A model generated the notes under the pieces. It saw only the letters and a program-made list of their open reading frames with translations. It searched no databases and was not told the origin of the DNA. A program made the translations under genes and the position numbers. 64,000 bases of DNA from Micromonospora sediminimaris. GTDB lineage: Bacteria > Actinomycetota > Actinomycetes > Mycobacteriales > Micromonosporaceae. Each line of letters opens with the position of its first letter. The first letter of the stretch is position 1. The stretch spans positions 124,001 through 188,000 of the forward strand of contig FOLJ01000009.1 in the NCBI GenBank assembly GCA_900112325.1, in the 5' to 3' direction. Of the stretch, positions 33,204 to 41,847 are shown piece after piece.

Positions 33204-33887
33204 ATGGCCCGACGTGTGGTGGTGGCGCTGCTCGCGCCGGTCGCCTGGACGCCGCCCGGTGTCGACCCGGTGGACTGGCGCAGCGCGCTCGCTGAGGATG
33301 TGGTGGACCTGCTCGCCATGCTCAACGAGGTGGACACCGCGGTCGCGGTCACGAGAGCCGACCGCTGGCTGGCCGACGCGGTGATCTGGCCCGGCACGAC
33401 GGTGTACGAGGTGCCCGAGCCGAGCCCGAACGCGGTGTTCGCCGCCCTCACCGGTGCCCGCGGCCCGGCCGGAACGGATCCGGCGACCGGTGCTGGGCCG
33501 GCGGACGGAACCCCGGCGACGGTCGACAGCTACGAGCAGGTGGCGGTCGTCGCGGGCGACGCGCCCGACCTGCCCGGACTCACCGTCGGTAAGTTGCTGC
33601 GTCCGCTGACCAGCCGGCCGGTAGCGGTCGCCCCGGCCGAGGGCGGCCTGCCCGGGTTGCTCGGGGTGGCGGCCCGGCTACCCGTGCCCTCCTGGCTGCC
33701 ACCGCTGGACATGGACGCCACGGTGCCCGCGGCCGTGCGGGCGGCGGCACCCCGTCCCGGCGACCTGGCGGTGACCCCCTCCTGGCACCGACTGCGCGGT
33801 CCGGCGGATCTGGCCCGGCTCGATCCGGCACTGGACGGGTGGGAGCACACCCGGTCGCTGCTGTCCGGGGCCGGCCGAAGCGGCTGA
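33204..33887 (+). CDS. Hypothetical protein, weakly DUF2064/nucleotidyltransferase-like
   Basis: 227 aa. The pattern is faintly that of DUF2064 or MobA/CofC-like nucleotidyltransferases: an N-terminal strand RRVVVALLAPVA, a mid-region AVVAGDAPDLPGLTVGKLL resembling the GDxPxLP motif, and APAEGGLPGLLGVA resembling the P-x-x-D/E-G-G motif. Several canonical acidic residues are absent, so activity is doubtful. ATG 33204 lies 41 nt after the metallopeptidase gene. The resemblance is by eye only. Confidence 0.6.
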   Translation: MARRVVVALLAPVAWTPPGVDPVDWRSALAEDVVDLLAMLNEVDTAVAVTRADRWLADAVIWPGTTVYEVPEPSPNAVFAALTGARGPAGTDPATGAGPADGTPATVDSYEQVAVVAGDAPDLPGLTVGKLLRPLTSRPVAVAPAEGGLPGLLGVAARLPVPSWLPPLDMDATVPAAVRAAAPRPGDLAVTPSWHRLRGPADLARLDPALDGWEHTRSLLSGAGRSG

Positions 33888-33920
33888 TGTCGCCGCCTCG
33901 GCGCGGCCGTGCCCGGCCTT

Positions 33921-35219
33921 TCAGTTGCGGCCCTCGCCGCCCTCGGTGTCGTCGCGGCGCTCCGTCTCGCCCGGGGCCTTCTCCTCCGGGCCACCCGGGG
34001 CGGAGAAGTCGAAATTCTCCAACTCGGTCATCAGGTCCACGTCGGCCATGGCGAACGCCACCGGGTCGGCGAAGTCGTCGTCGGAGGGAAGCAGGTCGGG
34101 GTGCCCCCACAGCGCGTCCCGGCCGGCGATCCCCCGGTGCTCGGTGAGCGCCGCCCAGAGCGCCGCCGCCTCGCGCAGCCGACGGGGCCGCAGCTCCAAC
34201 CCGACCAGGGCCGCGAAGGTCTGCTCGGCCGGACCGCCGGCCGCCCGGCGGCGACGGAACGCCTCGCCCAGCGCCACGACGTTCGGCAGCCGGCCGTCGG
34301 CAGCCCCGTCGACCACGTGGCAGACCCAGCCCTCCACCAGAGCGAGGGCGGTTTCCAGCCGGGCCAGCGACGCCTTCTGCGTCGGGCTGTCCTCCGGTGT
34401 GAAGATGCCCTCCAGGGCGATCGCCTGCATCGACTCCGGGTCGGTCGGATCGACCCGTCCCATCGCCTCCTCGATCGCCTCCCGATTCACCCGGATGCCG
34501 GCGGCGTACGTCTCGACGGCGTTGAGGACATGCCCCCGCAGCCACGGAACGTGCTCGAAGAGCCGCTGGTGCGCCGCCTCGCGCAGGGCCACGTAGAGGC
34601 GGACCTCGTCCTCGGGGAGTTCCAGCCCATCGCCGTACGCCTTGATGTTGGCGGGAATGAGCGCGGCCGTGCCGGCCGGTCCGAGCGGCAGACCGATGTC
34701 GCCGGCGGAGAGCACCTCAGCGGCGAGCGACCCGAGGGCCTGGCCGAGCTGGCCGCCGAAGAGCGCGCCACCGAGAGTGGCGACCATCGACTGCATCGGG
34801 CCGAGCTGGGCCCGGGCCTCCGGGGGGACCAGGTCGCCCATCGCGCCGACCATCCGGCTGGCCACCGGGTCGCACAGCTTGCGCCAGACGTCGAGCGTCT
34901 TGAAGATCCACTCGTTGCGGTTCCAGGACACCGTGTTGCGGATGCCCGAGGGCAGCGCGGAGGCCGGCTCCAGCCAGAGGTCGGCGATGCGCAGCGCCTC
35001 CTCCACCGCGTGACGCTCGTAGGGGGAGACCGCCGGGTCGCCCGCCGCGGCGAGCTGACTGGCCGCCACCTGACGGGCCAGGTCCCAGTTGACCGGCCCG
35101 CTGCCCGACGCGGAGAGCAGGTGCTGCAACTGCGACATGAACTGCTGCATCTGCGCAGGGTCGTTGGGGTCGGGCGGCTGCCCACCCGGTAGCGCGAAAC
35201 CGAACGGAATATCAGGCAC
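33921..35219 (-). CDS. Zinc-dependent metalloprotease, DUF2342 family
   Basis: 432 aa from GTG 35219 (VPDIPFGFALPGG). Helical protein with a central Gly-rich segment (GGALFGGQLGQALG) and the metal-binding region REAAHQRLFEHVPWLRGHV, which carries the family His/Glu residues. The C-terminal 40 residues are acidic and disordered. DUF2342 proteins are annotated as zinc metalloproteases or coenzyme-F420-associated proteins; the activity is not well established. It is divergent from the PDZ-Lon protease gene, the order I recall for Rv3195/Rv3194c. Confidence 0.9.
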   Translation of the reverse strand: MPDIPFGFALPGGQPPDPNDPAQMQQFMSQLQHLLSASGSGPVNWDLARQVAASQLAAAGDPAVSPYERHAVEEALRIADLWLEPASALPSGIRNTVSWNRNEWIFKTLDVWRKLCDPVASRMVGAMGDLVPPEARAQLGPMQSMVATLGGALFGGQLGQALGSLAAEVLSAGDIGLPLGPAGTAALIPANIKAYGDGLELPEDEVRLYVALREAAHQRLFEHVPWLRGHVLNAVETYAAGIRVNREAIEEAMGRVDPTDPESMQAIALEGIFTPEDSPTQKASLARLETALALVEGWVCHVVDGAADGRLPNVVALGEAFRRRRAAGGPAEQTFAALVGLELRPRRLREAAALWAALTEHRGIAGRDALWGHPDLLPSDDDFADPVAFAMADVDLMTELENFDFSAPGGPEEKAPGETERRDDTEGGEGRN

Positions 35220-35334
35220 GACGTCTACGGTACGCGCGCCGGGCCAGGAGCCGCCGCCACCACGGTTCCGCTCAGGGCGAAGTCGTTCGTCGTGCCGACC
35301 GGGAGCCGCGACCGGGATCGGTACGCTCTGCCGC

Positions 35335-36348
35335 ATGAGACGTCGCGGCCTGACCGTCCTGCTCGGTGCCCTGCTCACCGCACTGCTCAGCATCGGGGTG
35401 CTCGGCGCGCCCGTTCCGTACGTGGTGCTCGGACCCGGCCCGACCGTCGACACGCTGGGCCAGGAGGATGGCAAGGAGGTCATCCAGGTCACCGGCCGGG
35501 AAACCTCCACCTCCGCCGGCCAACTGCGGCTGACCACGGTGGGGGTGCAGCCCGGCGTCAAGCTCCGCTCGGCCATTCAGGGCTGGCTCTCCGACGAACA
35601 GGCTGTGGTGCCGCGGGAACTGGTCTACCCGCCGGGGGAGACCCAGGAAGAGGTGGAACAGCGCAACGCCGAGGACTTCCAGGTCTCGCAGACCAGCGCG
35701 GAGACCGCCGCGCTGCGGGAACTCGGCTACGAGGTGCAGGTCGTGGTCAAGACGGTCGCGGCCGACGGGCCGTCCGCCGCGGTGCTGCGCCCCGGCGACG
35801 TGGTGACGTCGGTAGACGGTGAACCGGTGCCGTTCGCCTCCCGGCTGACCGAACTCATCCGGGCCAAGCCGGCCGGCACGGCCCTGCGGATCGGGTACAC
35901 CCGGGACGGCGCCGCGCGAACCGACACCATCACCAGCCAGGAGCACGACGGTCGGCCCCGGATCGGGATCGAGATCGAGCAGCAGCAGCCCCACCCGTTC
36001 ACCCTCTCCTTCGACCTGAAGGACATCGGTGGCCCCAGCGCGGGTCTGATGTTCGCCCTGGGCATCATCGACAAGCTGACCCCGGACGACCTGACCGGCG
36101 GTCGGATCATCGCCGGCACCGGCACCATCGACGACTCCGGGCAGGTAGGCCCGATCGGTGGCATCCCGCAGAAGTTGGTCGGAGCGAAACAGGCCGGCGC
36201 AACCGCGTTCCTGGTGCCGGCGGCCAACTGCGCCGAGGCGGTCCGTAACCGGCAGCCGGACCTGCCGTTGGTGAAGGTGGGCACGCTCGACGAGGCGTTG
36301 GACGCGATGGCGACGCTGCGTTCCGGGGGCGAGCCGGCGTACTGCTGA
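35335..36348 (+). CDS. Membrane-anchored PDZ/Lon-type (S16) protease, YlbL family
   Basis: 337 aa. Residues 1-26 form an uncleaved signal-anchor (RRRGLTVLLGALLTALLSIG). A PDZ domain occupies about 130-210 (VLRPGDVVTSVDGEPVPF). The Lon C-terminal protease domain follows with the catalytic Ser in GGPSAGLMFALG (about 228-240) and the Lys in KLVGAKQAGATAF (about 281-293). There is no ATPase domain, so it works ATP-independently outside the membrane. ATG 35335. It is followed by UPF0182 as in other actinobacteria. Confidence 0.93.
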   Translation: MRRRGLTVLLGALLTALLSIGVLGAPVPYVVLGPGPTVDTLGQEDGKEVIQVTGRETSTSAGQLRLTTVGVQPGVKLRSAIQGWLSDEQAVVPRELVYPPGETQEEVEQRNAEDFQVSQTSAETAALRELGYEVQVVVKTVAADGPSAAVLRPGDVVTSVDGEPVPFASRLTELIRAKPAGTALRIGYTRDGAARTDTITSQEHDGRPRIGIEIEQQQPHPFTLSFDLKDIGGPSAGLMFALGIIDKLTPDDLTGGRIIAGTGTIDDSGQVGPIGGIPQKLVGAKQAGATAFLVPAANCAEAVRNRQPDLPLVKVGTLDEALDAMATLRSGGEPAYC

Positions 36349-36443
36349 GCCGCGCGGCATGACCTTGCGCTCACGCTTTCAGGAACACCCCGTACTCTGG
36401 GTGCCTGGTCGGAGCCGATCATAACGAGCGTGCGGAGCCAACA

Positions 36444-39400
36444 GTGGTCATGCGTAGCAGCAGCCCCCTGCCGAGGATGAGCCGACGCGGACGCGTCACG
36501 ATCGGGGTCCTGATCGGGGTGTTCGTGCTGTTCACCCTGCTCGGCTGGGGAGTGCAGGCCTGGACGGACTGGCTCTGGTTCTCCGAGGTCGACTACACCG
36601 AGGTCTTCCGGGGGGTGCTGGTCACCCGGCTGCTGCTCTTCCTGGCCGCGGGCCTGGCGATGGCGGCGATCGTCGGCGGCAATCTCTGGCTCGCGCAACG
36701 GCTACGCCCACGGATGCGACCCCACTCACCGGAACAGGCCACCCTGGAGCGGTACCGGATGCTGCTCGGCCCTCGACTGGGCCTGTGGATCACTGCGGCC
36801 GCCGCTGTCGTCGGCCTCTTCGCCGGCCTGTCGGCGCAGAGCCGCTGGAACCAGTGGCTGCTCTTCCTGCACGGCGGCAACTTCGGTGTGGACGACCCGG
36901 AGTTCGGCGTCGATGTCGGCTTCTACGTCTTCCAGCTGCCGTTCTGGCGGTTCCTGCTGGGGCTCGGTTTCACCTCGGTGGTGCTGGCGCTGATCGGCGC
37001 GCTGGCCGTGCACTACCTGTTCGGCGGGGTACGCCTGCAGGGCGTCGGCGACCGGATGAGCAACGCCGCCCGGGCCCACCTGAGCACGCTGGTCGCGGTC
37101 TTCGTCCTGCTCAAGGCCGTCGCGTACGTGCTTGACCGGCGAGCGATGCTGTTGGAGTACAACGACGGCGTGAACGTCTACGGCGCCGGTTACGCCGACA
37201 TCAACGCCCTGCTGCCGGCCAAGGAGATCCTCGCCTACATCTCCGTGGTGGTCGCGATCGCGATCATCGTGTTCTCCAACGCCTGGATGCGCAACCTGGT
37301 CTGGCCGGGCATCTCGTTGGCCCTGCTCGGCGTCTCCGCGGTGGCGATCGGCGGCATCTACCCGTGGGCGGTGCAGACCTTCGAGGTCAAGCCCAGCGCC
37401 CGGGACAAGGAGGCGCCGTACATCCAGCGCAGCATCGACGCCACCCGCGCGTCGTTCGGGCTGGACATCACCCAGAGTTCGGCGTACTCGGCCAACAACC
37501 TGAACCCGCCGGAGAGCCTGGCCACCGACACGTCAGTGGTGCCGAATGTCCGGCTGCTCGATCCGCAGCTGGTGAGCGAGACCTACACCCAGCTCCAGCA
37601 GGTCCGTGGCTTCTACGACTTCGGTCCCAAGCTCGACATCGACAGGTACACGCTGAACGGCGCCACCCAGGACTACGTGGTCGGCGTACGTGAGATCAAC
37701 TACGGCGAGCTGACCGCGCAGCAGAGCAACTGGATCAACCGGCACACCGTCTACACCCACGGCTACGGGGTGGTGGCCGCGCCCGCGAACCGGGTGGTCT
37801 GCGGTGGGCAGCCGTTCTTCGTCTCCGGTTCGCTCGGCGAGCGGTCGCAGGAGTCGTGCGCCGCGCCGACCGACCTGATCCCGGCGAGCCAGCCCCGGAT
37901 CTACTTCGGCGAGCGGATGGCCACCGGTGACTACGCCATCGTCGGCAAGCCGAACGCGGACGCCAACCCGGCCGAGTTCGACCGCCCGGCGGGCGAGAGC
38001 GGCGAGGACGGTGAGGGACCCGAGTCGTACTACACCTACACCGGTTCCGGCGGCGTCGAGATCGGCTCGTTCACCCGTCGCCTGCTCTACGCGATCAAGG
38101 AGCAGGAGGCGAACTTCCTGCTCTCGGAGGCGGTCAACGACAACTCAAAGCTGCTCTACGTGCGTAACCCCCGGGACCGGGTGGAGAAGGTCGCGCCGTT
38201 CCTCACGCTTGACGGTGACCCCTACCCCGCCCTGGTCGACGGCCGGGTGCAGTGGATCGTCGACGGTTACACCACCGCCGCGACCTATCCGTACGCGGAA
38301 CGGGTCAACCTCCAGCAGGAGACCACCGACGAGCTGACCGGCCGGGGCACCATCCAGCTGGCCCGGGAGAACGTCAACTACATCCGCAACTCCGTGAAGG
38401 CGACCGTCGACGCGTACGACGGCACTGTGGTTCTCTACGAGTTCGACGAGAACGACCCGGTGCTCAAGGCGTGGAACAAGGCGTTCGGCGGTGACCTGAT
38501 CAAACCACGCGCCGAGATCCCGCCGGCGCTGGCCGACCACTTCCGGTACCCGGCCGACCTGTTCAAGGTGCAGCGCAACCTGCTGACCCGGTTCCACGTG
38601 ACCAACCCCGGCGACTTCTACTCCGGCCAGGACTTCTGGCAGGTGCCGAACGTGCCGGACGCGCCGGACAGCGGGCAGAAGCAGCCGCCGTACTACCTCT
38701 ACACGCAGTTCCCGGGCCAGGATGCGCCACGCTTCCAGCTCACCAGCGCGGTCACCCCAAACGGTCGGCAGAACCTGGCCGCACTGATCTCCGGTTCGTA
38801 CCAGGACGGCAGGCCGACGTTGCAGGTGTTGGAGCTGCCGGACCAGACGGCGATCTCCGGTCCGGTGCAGGTGCACCAGCGGATGACAAACACCAACGCC
38901 ACCATCCGGCAGCAGCTGAACCTGCTCTCCTCCAACCAGGCCCAGGTGCAGTACGGCAACCTGCTCTCGCTGCCCTTCGGCAACGGGATGCTGTACGTCG
39001 AGCCGGTCTACGTCAAGAGCAACCAGCAGGACGCGTATCCGCTGCTGCAGAAGGTGCTGATGTCGTACGGCGACGGGGGCTCCTACGTCGTCCTGGCGGA
39101 CAACGTCGCCGACGGCATCAAGCAGCTGGTCGAGCAGGGCAAGCAGGCAGCCGCCGGTAACCCGCCGCCGCCGGCCGGAGGTGAGGAGCCACCGCCCGAG
39201 GGTGAGGAGCCACCTCCGTCGCCGACAGCCACTCCGTCGCCGAGCGACGCCCCGCCGCTCACCGGCGACCTCGGTGCGGCCGCCGAGCGGGTACGGGCCG
39301 CGATCACCGAGGTGCGTGCCGCCCAGGCATCCGGGGACTTCGAACGGTACGGTCGGGCGCTGGCCGCGCTGGACGAGGCGCTCACCGCGTTCCAGCAGGC

Positions 39401-39473
39401 TCAGCAGGCGGCGGGCACCAACGGCACACCGAGCCCGCCGGCCCCTTCCGGTAGTCCCTCACCGACCGGCTGA
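36444..39473 (+). CDS. UPF0182 large membrane protein
   Basis: 1009 aa. The first 300 residues contain seven hydrophobic helices (for example VTIGVLIGVFVLFTLLGWGV). A large extracytoplasmic domain follows, typical of UPF0182 (QTFEVKPSARDKEAPYIQRS, then LTRFHVTNPGDFYSGQDFW). The C-terminus has an acidic/proline linker (EEPPPEGEEPPPSPTATPSP) and a terminal helical segment. GTG 36444 has GGAG at correct spacing; ATG 36450 is the alternative. The family is conserved in actinobacteria and cyanobacteria and its function is unknown. A 19-bp hairpin terminates it. Confidence 0.93.
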   Translation: MVMRSSSPLPRMSRRGRVTIGVLIGVFVLFTLLGWGVQAWTDWLWFSEVDYTEVFRGVLVTRLLLFLAAGLAMAAIVGGNLWLAQRLRPRMRPHSPEQATLERYRMLLGPRLGLWITAAAAVVGLFAGLSAQSRWNQWLLFLHGGNFGVDDPEFGVDVGFYVFQLPFWRFLLGLGFTSVVLALIGALAVHYLFGGVRLQGVGDRMSNAARAHLSTLVAVFVLLKAVAYVLDRRAMLLEYNDGVNVYGAGYADINALLPAKEILAYISVVVAIAIIVFSNAWMRNLVWPGISLALLGVSAVAIGGIYPWAVQTFEVKPSARDKEAPYIQRSIDATRASFGLDITQSSAYSANNLNPPESLATDTSVVPNVRLLDPQLVSETYTQLQQVRGFYDFGPKLDIDRYTLNGATQDYVVGVREINYGELTAQQSNWINRHTVYTHGYGVVAAPANRVVCGGQPFFVSGSLGERSQESCAAPTDLIPASQPRIYFGERMATGDYAIVGKPNADANPAEFDRPAGESGEDGEGPESYYTYTGSGGVEIGSFTRRLLYAIKEQEANFLLSEAVNDNSKLLYVRNPRDRVEKVAPFLTLDGDPYPALVDGRVQWIVDGYTTAATYPYAERVNLQQETTDELTGRGTIQLARENVNYIRNSVKATVDAYDGTVVLYEFDENDPVLKAWNKAFGGDLIKPRAEIPPALADHFRYPADLFKVQRNLLTRFHVTNPGDFYSGQDFWQVPNVPDAPDSGQKQPPYYLYTQFPGQDAPRFQLTSAVTPNGRQNLAALISGSYQDGRPTLQVLELPDQTAISGPVQVHQRMTNTNATIRQQLNLLSSNQAQVQYGNLLSLPFGNGMLYVEPVYVKSNQQDAYPLLQKVLMSYGDGGSYVVLADNVADGIKQLVEQGKQAAAGNPPPPAGGEEPPPEGEEPPPSPTATPSPSDAPPLTGDLGAAAERVRAAITEVRAAQASGDFERYGRALAALDEALTAFQQAQQAAGTNGTPSPPAPSGSPSPTG

Positions 39474-39480
39474 CCGACTC

Positions 39481-39536
39481 ACACGGTGAAGCCCGCGGCT
39501 CGGCGTTCCTCGCCACTGCCGCGGGCTTCACCGTGT
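39481..39536 (+). terminator. Terminator after UPF0182
   Basis: A 19-nt arm starting ACACGGTGAAGC (39481-39499) pairs perfectly with its reverse complement at 39518-39536; 18-nt loop. Confidence 0.85.
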
Positions 39537-39655
39537 CTGAGCGGCGACTGAGCTGAGCGCCCACCGGAAATCGGCGGTGTGGCGTCGGTGGAACCGGGCG
39601 TTCCGTGGGTCGTTTTGCGGGCAGCGGGGGTGGTGCGCTACGGTGGATCTACCGA

Positions 39656-39729
39656 CGCGGGGTGGAGCAGCTCGGTAGCTCGCTGGGCTCATAACCCAGA
39701 GGTCGCAGGTTCAAATCCTGTCCCCGCTA
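39656..39729 (+). tRNA. Initiator tRNA-fMet (CAT), copy 1
   Basis: 74 nt, cloverleaf complete without encoded CCA. The anticodon arm is CTGGG-CTCATAA-CCCAG, with the three G:C pairs of initiator tRNAs. Acceptor arms CGCGGGG and CCCCGCT leave C1 opposite U72, so position 1-72 is unpaired, the formyltransferase/initiator determinant. The T arm contains GGTTCAAATCC. It is followed by its own hairpin terminator at 39737-39766. Confidence 0.96.
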
Positions 39730-39736
39730 CTGCGAG

Positions 39737-39766
39737 AAGAGGTCCCGGATCCGTCCGGGGCCTCTT
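39737..39766 (+). terminator. Terminator of tRNA copy 1
   Basis: AAGAGGTCCCGG (39737-39748) pairs with CCGGGGCCTCTT (39755-39766) with one T-G pair; loop ATCCGT. Confidence 0.8.
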
Positions 39767-39878
39767 TCGTTCATCCAGGGCAGGCGGCGGTCCAGCGGGG
39801 CGGCACCCCGACCCCCGGGCGTTACGGGTGGGGCTGGTGATGGAGTCCGTTACGGATGGGGTAGGCTGGTCCTACCGA

Positions 39879-39952
39879 CGCGGGGTGGAGCAGCTCGGTA
39901 GCTCGCTGGGCTCATAACCCAGAGGTCGCAGGTTCAAATCCTGTCCCCGCTA
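39879..39952 (+). tRNA. Initiator tRNA-fMet (CAT), copy 2
   Basis: Identical over 74 nt to the copy 223 nt upstream. The 9 nt before it (CTACCGACG, which overlaps the tRNA start) and a few bases after it are also shared, while the rest of the flanks have diverged. The hairpin at 39962-39989 follows. Two linked copies raise initiator tRNA dosage. Confidence 0.96.
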
Positions 39953-39961
39953 CTGCGATGA

Positions 39962-39989
39962 AGTGGCCCCGGATCCGTCCGGGGCCACT
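39962..39989 (+). terminator. Terminator of tRNA copy 2
   Basis: AGTGGCCCCGG (39962-39972) pairs perfectly with CCGGGGCCACT (39979-39989); loop ATCCGT is the same as in copy 1. Confidence 0.8.
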
Positions 39990-40068
39990 GTCGTTGTCCG
40001 GCTGTCCACGGCGTCGACCCGAGCGTGTTCGGCCGGCCGAGGTTGCGCGTCTCGGCGAGGATGGGCGC

Positions 40069-40308
40069 ATGTCTTCCTTCGGTAGGTGGTGGGGGCGGCT
40101 CGGCACGCTCCTGGGTACGGTCGTGCTTACGGTTTTCGTTCCGGTCGCGGCGTGGGCGTCGACCGGAACCGGCGAACTGGTGGTGGAGGCGGCTCGACGG
40201 CGCGGGCGCGGTTTCGGCGTCTTCGGTTTCCTGAGTCTGCTCTGCTGCCTGGCGGTGGTGGCCGTGATCGTCCTGCTGGTGATCCGGATGACCCGCCGCC
40301 GGCGCTGA
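40069..40308 (+). CDS. Small membrane protein with two hydrophobic segments, 79 aa
   Basis: ATG 40069. Residues 10-27 (LGTLLGTVVLTVFVPVAA) look like a signal peptide or first helix ending AWAS. The middle is basic (EAARRRGRG). Residues 50-72 (FLSLLCCLAVVAVIVLLVI) are a second helix with basic RMTRRRR tail inside. The positive-inside pattern supports a real membrane protein. Located between the tRNA genes and purC. Family not recognised. Confidence 0.6.
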   Translation: MSSFGRWWGRLGTLLGTVVLTVFVPVAAWASTGTGELVVEAARRRGRGFGVFGFLSLLCCLAVVAVIVLLVIRMTRRRR

Positions 40309-40395
40309 CCAGGCGTACCGAGGCCGTGCGCGCCCTGGCGGTCGGGCCGTGGACCGGCAGCGGCGGTACGCCCGGCACATGGTCTACTTGTCCGC

Positions 40396-41226
40396 GTGGA
40401 ACTTCTGCACTCGGGCAAGGTGAGGGACGTCTACGCCGAGGGCGATGACCTGATCCTGGTCGCCTCCGACCGCGTCTCCGTCTACGACGTGGTGCTGCCG
40501 ACCCCGATTCCGGACAAGGGCAAGCTGCTCACCGCGTTGTCGCTGTGGTGGTTCGAGCAGCTGGCCGACCTGGTACCCAACCACGTCATCTCGGCCACCG
40601 ACGTGCCGCCGGAATTCGCCGGCCGGGCGATCCGCTGCCGCCGGCTCGAAATGGTTCCGGTCGAGTGCGTCGCCCGGGGCTTCCTCACCGGTGGCGGCCT
40701 GAAGGAGTACGAGAACACCGGGAAGGTCTCCGGCGTCGAGCTGCCGCGCGGGCTGGTCGAGGCGTCCATCCTGCCGGAGCCGATCTTCACCCCGTCCACC
40801 AAGGCGCCGGTCGGCGAGCACGACGAGCCGATGACCTTCGCCGAGGTGGTCGACAAGGTTGGCGCGGAGACCGCCGACCGGCTGCGGCGGCTGACCATCG
40901 ACGTGTACTGCCGGGGCGCCGAACTGGCGGCCGACCGGGGCATCCTGGTCGCCGACACCAAGATCGAGCTTGGTTGGGCGCCGGACGGCACCCTGGTCCT
41001 CGGCGACGAGCTGCTCACCCCGGACTCGTCCCGGTTCTGGCCGGCGGAGTCCTACCAGCCAGGGCGCGCCCAGTTCTCCTACGACAAGCAGTACGTACGG
41101 GACTGGGCGGCGCGTAGCGGCTGGGACAAGCGGAGCCCGGCTCCGGAGTTGCCCGCCGATGTGGTCGACGCCACTCGGGCCCGTTACGTGGACGTCTACG
41201 AGAAGCTGACCGGCGAGCGCTGGTAA
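40396..41226 (+). CDS. purC: Phosphoribosylaminoimidazole-succinocarboxamide synthase
   Basis: SAICAR synthetase of de novo purine synthesis: ligates aspartate to CAIR using ATP. 276 aa, single-domain as in actinobacteria. MELLHSGKVRDVY is the ATP-binding start, VECVARGFLTGGG and LIxADTKIELGW-type (LVADTKIELGW) are the PurC signatures, and GDELLTPDSSRFW follows. GTG start at 40396. No other pur gene lies in the window. Firm identification. Confidence 0.97.
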   Translation: MELLHSGKVRDVYAEGDDLILVASDRVSVYDVVLPTPIPDKGKLLTALSLWWFEQLADLVPNHVISATDVPPEFAGRAIRCRRLEMVPVECVARGFLTGGGLKEYENTGKVSGVELPRGLVEASILPEPIFTPSTKAPVGEHDEPMTFAEVVDKVGAETADRLRRLTIDVYCRGAELAADRGILVADTKIELGWAPDGTLVLGDELLTPDSSRFWPAESYQPGRAQFSYDKQYVRDWAARSGWDKRSPAPELPADVVDATRARYVDVYEKLTGERW

Positions 41227-41266
41227 GAGCGACCGGCAATAGGACTGGCGGGCCGGTCCGTCGTCG

Positions 41267-41740
41267 CTATTCGCCGCTGCGGTGGCGGCCGACGTGCTGC
41301 TCGGCGGGGACGGTCGCGGTGATGATGCGTACCGTGGTGCCGGCCGATCCGGTCTCGACGTCCATCGCGTCGGTCAGCTCGCGGGCCAGCCAGAGGCCCC
41401 ACCCGCCAGCCGTCTCCGGCGCGGGTCGGCTGCGGTTGTCGAGATTCTGGGTGCTGATGCCGGGACCGTGGTCGGCGACCTCACACAACAGCAGGCCGGG
41501 CTCTTTCCACAGCCGCAGCCAGCCCTGTCCGCCGCCGTGTCGCACCGCGTTGGTGATCAGCTCGTTGACGGCGAGCACGAAGTCGTCCAGCCGGTCGTCG
41601 CGCAGCCCGGCGGTGCGCGCGCAGGCGGCGACCGAGTGTCGGAGCTCGGTCACCTGGGCCTGGTCGAAGGCATCGGCGATCAGGAGGGCGTGTTCGATGG
41701 GCACCACCGTACGCGGTGGGGGAGGTCCTGCGTTCGTCAT
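41267..41740 (-). CDS. RsbW-like anti-sigma/ATP-binding regulatory protein
   Basis: 157 aa with a single GHKL ATPase fold: N box LAVNELITNAVRHGGG, G1 box ADHGPGI, and WGLWLARELTD for the G2 region. It has no histidine-kinase dimerisation helix, so it belongs to the RsbW/SpoIIAB-like serine kinase family that controls sigma factors or anti-sigma antagonists in actinobacteria. The partner is not adjacent. It is divergent from the sensor kinase by about 107 nt. Confidence 0.85.
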   Translation of the reverse strand: MTNAGPPPPRTVVPIEHALLIADAFDQAQVTELRHSVAACARTAGLRDDRLDDFVLAVNELITNAVRHGGGQGWLRLWKEPGLLLCEVADHGPGISTQNLDNRSRPAPETAGGWGLWLARELTDAMDVETGSAGTTVRIITATVPAEQHVGRHRSGE

Positions 41741-41847
41741 GGCCCCGTCCCGACAGAGATCGCAGAGGTTTACGCGGCTTTTACCACCGTACGTCAGGGT
41801 TGGTCGAGGTGCATTGGCCGCAGGGGGCCCTGAGGGCCTGTGGCATC

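Noticed and set aside
39579..39917. Plus-strand frame across the first tRNA
   Set aside because: It overlaps a complete initiator tRNA and has no start context.
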